Positions 1 to 4,717 of a stretch of 8,447 nt of DNA are shown here, piece after piece (the first letter of the stretch is position 1; each line of letters begins with the position of its first letter). The notes under the pieces are model-generated. The model ran no database searches, had not been told where the DNA came from, and saw only the letters and a program-made list of their open reading frames with translations. Made by a program: the position numbers and the translations under genes. Origin of the DNA: Bifidobacteriaceae bacterium (GTDB taxonomy: Bacteria; Actinomycetota; Actinomycetes; Actinomycetales; WQXJ01); the NCBI GenBank assembly GCA_031278675.1, contig JAITJY010000343.1, forward strand, positions 1-8,447. The letters run 5' to 3'.

Positions 1-137
1 ACACCCGCCTCGGCTGCCCCATAAGCGCCCACTATCTGACCGCCAGCCGCCACAGGCAACACAACACCAACCGCAGTCACAGCGCCAGCCACCGCCGCGC
101 ACAACCACCGCCTACCAGACCCAAAGCCCTTGTCCAT
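1..137 (-). CDS. Secreted protein, N-terminal part only (runs off left edge)
   Basis: Reading the minus strand from an ATG at 137-135 gives 45 codons without a stop to the window edge. The peptide has a textbook signal sequence: a basic start (MDKGFGSGRRW), an uninterrupted hydrophobic core at about residues 12-31 (LCAAVAGAVTAVGVVLPVAA), and a likely signal peptidase I site after VAA near residue 31. The single Cys at residue 13 is at the start of the core and does not form a lipobox. A strong Shine-Dalgarno GGGAGG (149-144) sits 6 nt before the ATG, which makes the start credible despite the short visible length. The mature domain lies outside the window, so no function can be given; extracellular or wall-associated location is inferred from the signal peptide. 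It is divergent from the DUF3000 gene. Confidence 0.65.
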   Translation of the reverse strand, partial: MDKGFGSGRRWLCAAVAGAVTAVGVVLPVAAGGQIVGAYGAAEAG

Positions 138-143
138 GGTGCG

Positions 144-184
144 CCTCCCGTAGTCCTATTGTATCGACCAAATGTGTCTCACAT
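144..184 (-). promoter_or_regulatory. Possible promoter, small dyad and RBS of the secreted-protein gene
   Basis: On the minus strand TACAAT (163-158) differs from the -10 consensus at one base and lies 20 nt before the ATG, with GGGAGG (149-144) between. No convincing -35 is seen at the expected distance. Just upstream of the -10 lies a perfect 5-bp-arm dyad, ATGTG-TCT-CACAT (172-184), in the position of a possible repressor or activator site. The ribosome-binding site is the firmest part; promoter and operator are guesses from spacing. Confidence 0.35.
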
Positions 185-576
185 CTCGCAGCCGTTAATA
201 CTCGCGGTGTCCACCCGACGCACCTCGCACTGGGCAGGAGACAAATTGAAACACTCGACGCCACAGACAGCGCCAGCCCCACCTGTTAGCCGTCGCGTTG
301 AATGACCATGACGGAAGCGCACTAAGTGACGATCACGCCGATCTTTTCGGGGCACCCCCGAACGCGGCGCCAAGCGGGTTCGAGCATCCAACACCCCTGC
401 CCAGGGAGTTCATCCAAAGCCTTGATGGCGGCAATCCCGCCAACCCAGGTGACACCGAAATCACAGAAGAACGCGACTCAGAGATAGTCAAATACCGAAC
501 CGGATAACACCACGACCGCCAACAACCCCCGGAATCAATCATCCAGGCACGCAGCGTTTTCGGCAACCAGTCCTCA
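185..576. other. Spacer with no supported gene
   Basis: This stretch separates the divergent secreted-protein and DUF3000 genes. A 69-codon frame (298-507, TTG start) is hydrophilic with no recognisable domain, has no Shine-Dalgarno before it, and shows only moderate G/C preference at third codon positions. I cannot support it as a gene. No RNA gene, repeat array or mobile element is visible here. Confidence 0.4.
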
Positions 577-610
577 GGTTCGCGGCGTGGGAAGCAGCGC
601 CGCGCGAACC
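577..610 (+). promoter_or_regulatory. Leader hairpin before the DUF3000 gene
   Basis: GGTTCGCGGCG (577-587) pairs with CGCC (598-601) plus GCGAACC (604-610), with a 2-nt GC bulge and a 10-nt loop: an 11-bp stem ending 20 nt before the ATG at 631. The start has no recognisable Shine-Dalgarno, so the structure could influence translation initiation. It could also be fortuitous in GC-rich DNA. Confidence 0.25.
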
Positions 611-630
611 AGCCGCGTACCGTTCAAAGT

Positions 631-1203
631 ATGGAAACCCGGTCCGCCTCGTCCCCGCCGCCCCGGTTCGTAGAGGCGCTCCAGTCCATCAGACGCGCTG
701 ACTTCCCGCGCGAGATTGAACTCGAGGAGATTCCCGCGCCGACGCGCGCCGCACCGTTCGCCGTAGCACTTGAAGCCCGGCTACCGGGAACGGAGTTGCC
801 GGACCCGGCCTCCGGCTCATTCATCGCCCTGCACGAGCCGACCGGTCACGTCGTCTGGGACGGCGACTTCCGGATCGTCACCGTCGCGAAGGCGGAATTG
901 GAGCCTGAACTGGGCGAAGACCCGTTCTTGGCAGAGGTCGCCTGGAGCTATTTGGTCGAAGCCCTCGACAGCGAACCGCTCAATTGGTCAGCCCTCGCGG
1001 GCACCGTGACCCGGACAGTCTCGGAGTCTTTCGGTACCTTGAAGGGCCGCGGCAGCCGCGTTGGCGTCGAAGTGCGCGCCTCCTGGACCCCAGGAGATAC
1101 CGAGATCGGCGAACAACTGGTGGCCTGGCTGCGCTTCCTGGCCCACCTCGGCGGCGTCGAGCTCCTCCCGCCGGGCGTCAGCCCCCTCCGCCCCCGCAGC
1201 TAA
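631..1203 (+). CDS. DUF3000 family protein
   Basis: The 190-residue product matches my memory of DUF3000, an uncharacterised family largely confined to Actinobacteria, near the usual length. Recognisable stretches are DGDFRIVTVAKAELEPEL (about 77-94), an acidic segment with the block AEVAWSYLVEALD (101-113), AGTVTRTVSESFG (123-135) and VEVRASWTP (146-154), ending in a short helical tail with EQLVAWLRFLAHLGG. There is no signal peptide or membrane segment, so it is probably cytoplasmic. Its biochemical role is unknown and I assign none. The ATG at 631 is the only sensible start after the in-frame stop at 505-507, although no clear Shine-Dalgarno precedes it. The gene lies upstream of the ribonuclease D gene on the same strand, the order I expect in many actinobacteria, although the 312-bp gap here is wide for one transcription unit. 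Confidence 0.9.
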   Translation: METRSASSPPPRFVEALQSIRRADFPREIELEEIPAPTRAAPFAVALEARLPGTELPDPASGSFIALHEPTGHVVWDGDFRIVTVAKAELEPELGEDPFLAEVAWSYLVEALDSEPLNWSALAGTVTRTVSESFGTLKGRGSRVGVEVRASWTPGDTEIGEQLVAWLRFLAHLGGVELLPPGVSPLRPRS

Positions 1204-1515
1204 CAGCTCCACCCGCCAGTCTCGCCACTTGGACGATGCCGCCCAATCGGCCCAGGGATCACCAACGTGGGCAGCACGGTGCGGCGCCGCCGGGCTGAAT
1301 GGAAGGCGGCGGGGCGCAGGGACGCGTGAATCCGGTCAACTGGTTGGGTTGGGCGGCCGGGACCGTGCCAGCCGGCAGGGGCGGCATCGCACCGGGGAGC
1401 CGGGCTGAGCGAGCTGGGGCCGGCGCCGCGCCGCGCCAGCCGGCAGGGCGGCATCGTGCTGGGCGGCGTGGGCGAACGGCGCGGCGCGGGCGTTTGGCCT
1501 ACGATTGACCTGGCT
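1204..1515 (+). other. Spacer with a duplicated GC-rich block
   Basis: This gap between the DUF3000 stop and the ribonuclease D start has no supported gene. It contains a direct repeat: GCCAGCCGGCAGGG followed by GCGGCATCG at 1367-1389, and the same block with one G fewer at 1435-1456, 68 bp apart. G-rich runs lie between. I see no promoter or terminator. An open frame extends the ribonuclease D reading frame back to a GTG at 1456, inside the second copy, but that N-terminal extension does not resemble the family. Confidence 0.45.
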
Positions 1516-2745
1516 ATGACTGAACCGATCACTCCGCTGACCGCCCCGCCGGGCGGCGTGCCAGCGCTCATCAACACCCCGGAGGCGCTGGCAGAAGCGG
1601 TCGCCAGGCTGCGCGCAGGATCGGGGCCGGTCGCGGTTGACTCGGAGCGGGCGAGCGGATTCACGTACACCTCGCGGGCGCAGTTGATCCAAATCTTCCG
1701 GCGCACCACGGGCCTGGTCATGATCGATGCCGCAGCGCTCCCCCACCTGCGGGACGTGTCAGATGCGCTCGCCGAGAGCGAATGGGTGCTGCACGCCGCA
1801 TCGCAGGACCTCCCCTGCCTGCGAGATTGTGACATGGAGCCGAGCCGGATCTTCGACACCGAACTGGCGGCGCGGCTGGCGGGATTCCCGTCGGTGGGGT
1901 TGGCGGCTGTGGTGGCCAGGACGCTCGGGCTGGGGCTGGCGAAAGAACATTCGGCCCAGAACTGGTCGGTGCGCCCCTTGCCGCAGGAGTGGCTCAACTA
2001 TGCGGCGTTGGATGTGGTGGTGTTGCTTGATGTCCGCGACGTGTTGGAGCGCGAACTTGAACAAGCCGGCAAGCTCGGGATTGCGCAGGCCGAAGCCGCG
2101 CATGTGCTGGCCGCTCCCCCGCCCGCGCCTAAGCCGGAGGCGTGGCGGCGGACCTCAGGTGCGCACGCATTGAAAGACCCACAGCGCCTGGCGGTGCTCC
2201 GCTCCATGTGGAATGCCCGCGACCGCCTCGCCGCCAAACGCGACATTTTTCCCGGCCGCGTGTTGCCCGATTCGGCCCTGGTCGCCGCCGCTGCCGCCCT
2301 GCCCAAGACTCCGCAAGCCTTGCGCCGCATCCCGCCTTTCAATGGCCGGCGCCAGTCCCAGTTGTTGAACTATTGGTGGGCTGCCCTCGCCGCCGGTGCC
2401 GCCGCCCGCGGCTCCGAGTTGCCCAAGTTGCGCGGCCCGAGTTCCCAGGTCACGCCTCCCGTGCGCCATTGGGCGCGCCGCCACCCCGCCGCCGCCCAGC
2501 GCATGGCTCAGGTCAAGGCGCAGCTCGCCGCATTGTCTGCCGCCGAACTGATCCCCGTCGAGAACCTGATGCAGCCCGAGTTGGTCCGCCAGGTGGTCTT
2601 CCAGCCCCCAGCTAACATCCCAGCGACGATGGCGCGCGGCGGCGCCCGCAGTTGGCAGATCGAGGCTGTGGCGCCCATCGTCGCCGAAGCCGTCCGGGCC
2701 TACCCGGACCCACCCCGGACCCGCCCCGCCCAGGATTTGGCCTAG
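1516..2745 (+). CDS. rnd: Ribonuclease D (DEDDy 3'-5' exonuclease with HRDC domain)
   Basis: The 409-residue product from ATG 1516 is an actinobacterial-type ribonuclease D, a cytoplasmic metal-dependent 3'-5' exoribonuclease that in characterised bacteria trims tRNA and other stable RNA ends. The exonuclease domain spans about residues 20-190. Exo I is VAVDSERASG (D42, E44), Exo II is LHAASQDLPCL (D98), and Exo III is YAALD (Y162, D166), so the DEDDy set is complete. FDTELAARLAG (113-123) and LAKEHSAQNWSVRPLP (141-156) are typical family blocks. An HRDC helical domain follows at roughly 220-295, then an Ala/Pro-rich C-terminal part to 409. I prefer ATG 1516 over the in-frame GTG 1456 because the extra 20 residues are not family-like; neither start has a good Shine-Dalgarno. 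It follows DUF3000 on the same strand and converges on the lyase gene. Confidence 0.93.
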   Translation: MTEPITPLTAPPGGVPALINTPEALAEAVARLRAGSGPVAVDSERASGFTYTSRAQLIQIFRRTTGLVMIDAAALPHLRDVSDALAESEWVLHAASQDLPCLRDCDMEPSRIFDTELAARLAGFPSVGLAAVVARTLGLGLAKEHSAQNWSVRPLPQEWLNYAALDVVVLLDVRDVLERELEQAGKLGIAQAEAAHVLAAPPPAPKPEAWRRTSGAHALKDPQRLAVLRSMWNARDRLAAKRDIFPGRVLPDSALVAAAAALPKTPQALRRIPPFNGRRQSQLLNYWWAALAAGAAARGSELPKLRGPSSQVTPPVRHWARRHPAAAQRMAQVKAQLAALSAAELIPVENLMQPELVRQVVFQPPANIPATMARGGARSWQIEAVAPIVAEAVRAYPDPPRTRPAQDLA

Positions 2746-2759
2746 CCACACTATGTGGC
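2745..2759 (+). other. Small hairpin at the ribonuclease D stop codon
   Basis: GCCACA (2745-2750) and TGTGGC (2754-2759) form a perfect 6-bp stem with a CTA loop, starting at the last base of the TAG stop. There is no T tract, so it is not a standard intrinsic terminator by itself. Confidence 0.35.
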
Positions 2760-2792
2760 CGAAACCTTTGCACCTGAGCCGAGTTTCGCCTA

Positions 2793-2902
2793 CTCGGGGT
2801 CCCCGCAAAATCTCGGAGCGAAGCGGCGAGAGTTTGTGGGGTGGGTCTCGGGGTCCCCGCAAAATCTCGGAGCGAAGCGGCCAGAGTTTGTGGGGTGGGT
2901 CT
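2793..2902. repeat. Two tandem copies of a 54-bp hairpin-forming repeat
   Basis: Copy 1 begins at 2793 and copy 2 at 2847. The 54-base units differ only at 2828 (G) versus 2882 (C), and the next two bases (CT) also match. Each unit carries a long imperfect dyad. In copy 1, CCCCGCAAAATCTC (2801-2814) pairs with GAGAGTTTGTGGGG (2828-2841), with one G-U and one mismatch, around a loop holding GCGAAGC. The single difference removes one stem pair in copy 2. The units sit between the convergent stops of ribonuclease D (2745) and the lyase gene (2961), where a bidirectional terminator or an REP-like extragenic palindrome would be expected. No T tract follows either hairpin. Two near-identical units indicate recent duplication. 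Confidence 0.85.
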
Positions 2903-2907
2903 GTCTG

Positions 2908-2938
2908 CCGCGTTTCCGCTGGTGAGAGCTTCGCTCTC
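2908..2938. repeat. 16-bp box followed by a 6-bp hairpin (copy 1)
   Basis: CCGCGTTTCCGCTGGT (2908-2923) recurs exactly at 6674-6689. Here it is followed immediately by GAGAGC-TTC-GCTCTC (2924-2938), a perfect 6-bp stem with a 3-nt loop. The other copy is also followed by a short hairpin with a 3-nt loop but a different stem. The arrangement suggests a dispersed intergenic element; function unknown. Confidence 0.45.
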
Positions 2939-2960
2939 CCCTGCGACATCCGCGTTAGGG

Positions 2961-4142
2961 TTAGTGCGAAATGTGCGTTAGACGGGTCAGGGCGTCCGCC
3001 AGGACTGCGCGCGGGGCGGCGGTGTTGAGGCGCTGGAAGCCGGCGCCGTCGGGGCCGAAGGTGACGCCATCGGACAACCAAAGCCGAGCCTCCATCAGCA
3101 ACTTGCGCTGCAGCGCGGCGGCGTCCAAACCCCACTCGCGGAAATCCAGCCAGGCCAGATAGGTGCCCTCGGGGCGCCGGAAACGGACCCCTGTGAGGCG
3201 ATCAGCAATCCCCGCCTCCAGCAGCGCCATGTTGCCATCCAGGTAAGAAACCAGGTCATCGACCCAGGAGTCGGCGGCGCCGGCGTAAGCGGCCTCGCAG
3301 GCGACCAAACCCAAAGCTGGGTGCTGGCTCAGCCCTTGGGCGGCGTAAGACGCCACGAGCCGCCGGCGAACCGCCGGGTCGCTGGCAAACAGGTGCGCTA
3401 GTTGCAGCCCGGCCAGGTTGAACGTCTTGGACGGCGCCGTGCAGGTCACGGTGATCGCGTCCACCTCGTCACCCAGGGTCGCGGTCACCACGTGGCGCCG
3501 CCCGGGGTAGACAAAATCGGCGTGGACCTCGTCGGAGATCAGCCAAACCCCGTGCCTCAGGCAAATCTCGGCGAGCCGGCCCAGTTCGCCCCGGCTCCAC
3601 ACCCGTCCCACCGGATTGTGCGGCGAGCACAAGATGAACGCCGTCGCTTCGCGCGCCGCGCCAGCAAAGCCGTCGAAGTCGATCTCGTAGCCATCGGGGC
3701 CCTCTACCAGCGGGTTAACCAGGATGCGCCGCCCGGCCGCCCGCGCCACGTCAAAAAACGGCGGGTAGACGGGCGACTGAATGATCACGCCATCGCCCGG
3801 CCGGGTCAGCGCCTCCACCGCCAGGTACAGCCCGTGAACCACCCCGCGAGTCATCACTGCGCTCTGCGGGTCAACGCTCCAGCCGTGACGCCGCTCGAAC
3901 CAGCCCGCCATCGCTTCGTAGTAGCCGTCCGTCGGCACACCATAGCCGACGATGCCGTGCTCCACCCGCGCGGCCAGCGCCTCCCGCACAGGTGGCGGCG
4001 TAGCGAAGTTCATGTCCGCCACCCACAACGGCAGCGCATCTGCCGGGACGCCGTGCCCGTGGCGGTCGAGGGCCAGAGCACCGGTCCCCGACCGGTCAAT
4101 CACCCTGTCGAACGGCGTTAGCCCGCCCCCACCTCCGGTCAT
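2961..4142 (-). CDS. patB: MalY/PatB-type PLP-dependent aminotransferase-fold C-S lyase
   Basis: From ATG 4142 the product is 393 residues, the normal size of the MalY/PatB family: fold type I PLP enzymes, usually cystathionine beta-lyases or cysteine-S-conjugate lyases that release pyruvate, ammonia and a thiol. The family start LPLWVADMNFATPPPVREAL is at about 37-56. The substrate/PLP loop SPVYPPFF is at 123-130, SPHNPVGR at 173-180 (N176), SDEVHADF at 203-210 (D204), the Schiff-base lysine in APSKTFNLAGLQ (K239), and the carboxylate-binding arginine in FQRLNTA (R371). An ATG at 4214 would add 24 residues lying wholly inside the upstream AbrB-like gene and unlike the family. ATG 4142 overlaps that gene's stop as ATGA and has GAGG (4151-4148) at suitable spacing. 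The exact substrate cannot be read from sequence, so methionine/sulfur metabolism is inferred from the family. Cytoplasmic; no signal peptide. Confidence 0.9.
   Translation of the reverse strand: MTGGGGGLTPFDRVIDRSGTGALALDRHGHGVPADALPLWVADMNFATPPPVREALAARVEHGIVGYGVPTDGYYEAMAGWFERRHGWSVDPQSAVMTRGVVHGLYLAVEALTRPGDGVIIQSPVYPPFFDVARAAGRRILVNPLVEGPDGYEIDFDGFAGAAREATAFILCSPHNPVGRVWSRGELGRLAEICLRHGVWLISDEVHADFVYPGRRHVVTATLGDEVDAITVTCTAPSKTFNLAGLQLAHLFASDPAVRRRLVASYAAQGLSQHPALGLVACEAAYAGAADSWVDDLVSYLDGNMALLEAGIADRLTGVRFRRPEGTYLAWLDFREWGLDAAALQRKLLMEARLWLSDGVTFGPDGAGFQRLNTAAPRAVLADALTRLTHISH
4139..4142 (-). promoter_or_regulatory. ATGA stop/start overlap coupling the AbrB-like gene and patB
   Basis: On the minus strand the TGA stop of the AbrB-like gene (4141-4139) overlaps the ATG of the lyase gene (4142-4140). 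With GAGG 5 nt upstream this is a classic translational coupling junction. It decides the lyase start and implies one bicistronic mRNA. Confidence 0.8.
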
Positions 4143-4387
4143 CCCAGCCTCGGATCGTGCGTTTTCATAAGTCCTCGCACATTTTTCAACGGTCGCGTGC
4201 CGGGTTTGATCCACGAGGTGAACAACTCGGACAGACTGTCCCAGTCTTGGGGTTTCGAGAGGCGGATTTGTTCCGTCTCCCTGTCCAATTCGATCTGCAA
4301 TCTGTCACCGGCTTTGAGGTTCGCCTGGCGCCTGATGCTGGCGGGAATCACGTTTTGTCCCTTGCTGGACAGTGTGACGGCTATCAT
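4139..4387 (-). CDS. AbrB/MazE (SpoVT-AbrB) family DNA-binding protein, antitoxin-like
   Basis: This 82-residue protein has a SpoVT-AbrB swapped-hairpin domain in its first half: VTLSSKGQNVIPASIRR (4-20) followed by AGDRLQIELDRETEQIRLSK (26-45). The KGQ..IPA.IR and L.AGD.L signature is that of MazE/VapB-type antitoxins and AbrB-like regulators, which dimerise and bind operator DNA, often their own promoter. The C-terminal 35 residues (QDWDSLSELFTSWIKPG...) could be a partner-binding tail. In toxin-antitoxin loci a PIN or MazF toxin gene normally follows directly; here the next gene, joined by ATGA, is instead a full-length C-S lyase gene. ATG 4387 is preceded by AGAGGG (4396-4391), close at 3 nt. 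Base composition is lower in GC than the lyase (32 of 60 G/C at 4261-4320). It may be an orphan antitoxin or a true regulator of the lyase operon. Confidence 0.82.
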   Translation of the reverse strand: MIAVTLSSKGQNVIPASIRRQANLKAGDRLQIELDRETEQIRLSKPQDWDSLSELFTSWIKPGTRPLKNVRGLMKTHDPRLG

Positions 4388-4413
4388 GCGCCCTCTCTTC
4401 GCGGTTCCGGTCT

Positions 4414-4433
4414 GACCAGTTCAGTATATGGTC
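4414..4433 (-). promoter_or_regulatory. Putative promoter of the AbrB-like/patB operon with overlapping dyad
   Basis: On the minus strand TATACT (4428-4423) matches the -10 consensus at five of six positions, 35 nt before the ATG at 4387. No good -35 is visible. A dyad with arms GACCA (4414-4418) and TGGTC (4429-4433) brackets this -10, a position suited to autorepression, which AbrB/VapB-type proteins commonly show. The promoter call rests on a single hexamer, and the dyad arms are only 5 bp. Confidence 0.4.
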
Positions 4434-4556
4434 CACGTCCTCGGCCGCTGGCGTTGCGTTACCGCAGAGGTGTTCGAGAAGACGGAGACGACTTTGCCGG
4501 ATTCGGCTTGGTCTATGCCGCGCAACTCGGCTGCGGGGTTGAGACGCGCGGTTGGT

Positions 4557-4641
4557 CCTGGGGCCAGACCCCCGGGGTTCGGTCGGGGCATGATCCCGCC
4601 CGAGCGGCTGGGCGGGATCGACCATGGGGTCTGGCCCCAGG
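4557..4641. repeat. 85-bp nested inverted repeat (possible terminator or palindromic element)
   Basis: The outer arms CCTGGGGCCAGACCCC (4557-4572) and GGGGTCTGGCCCCAGG (4626-4641) are perfect 16-bp inverted repeats. Inside lie perfect 10-bp arms GATCCCGCCC (4592-4601) and GGGCGGGATC (4610-4619) around an 8-nt loop. Between the two levels GGTC (4581-4584) can also pair with GACC (4620-4623). The element lies in the 330-bp gap between the flavoprotein stop (4718) and the AbrB-like start (4387), both minus strand, so it could end the flavoprotein transcript. It lacks a T tract, and its two-level symmetry resembles a MITE or REP-like palindrome; I see no flanking target duplication. The rest of the gap holds the operon promoter and a 5-bp hairpin (CCAGC 4659-4663 / GCTGG 4671-4675). 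Confidence 0.7.
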
Positions 4642-4717
4642 GACTTACGGCGCGCTGACCAGCGGTTTTAGCTGGGAGACGCGCCTGGTTTGGTGTGCCC
4701 TGGGCGTCAGTGGCGGG

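Noticed and set aside
298..507. 69-codon plus-strand frame in the left spacer
   Set aside because: TTG start, no Shine-Dalgarno, no recognisable domain, moderate third-position GC; not distinguishable from chance.
1456..1515. Upstream GTG start for ribonuclease D
   Set aside because: The added 20 residues are Gly/Arg-rich and not family-like; ATG 1516 gives a normal N-terminus.
1200..1997. 265-codon minus-strand frame opposite the ribonuclease D N-terminus
   Set aside because: Low-complexity Arg/Ser/Pro/Ala composition typical of antisense frames in GC-rich DNA; overlaps clear DEDDy motifs on the other strand.
2793..2902. CRISPR-like array
   Set aside because: Only two abutting 54-bp units with no unique spacers between them and no cas genes.
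2155..3135. 326-codon minus-strand frame across ribonuclease D and the tandem repeats
   Set aside because: It is antisense to a well-supported ribonuclease D, overlaps the lyase 3' end, and its repeat-encoded residues come from the 54-bp units.
4143..4214. Upstream ATG (4214) for the lyase gene
   Set aside because: The extra 24 residues lie entirely within the AbrB-like coding region and do not resemble the family; ATG 4142 has the ATGA overlap and GAGG.
4428..4658. Remnant toxin or small gene in the spacer before the AbrB-like gene
   Set aside because: The frame runs through the nested inverted repeat and shows no PIN or MazF-like motif; upstream placement also does not suit a standard antitoxin-toxin order.
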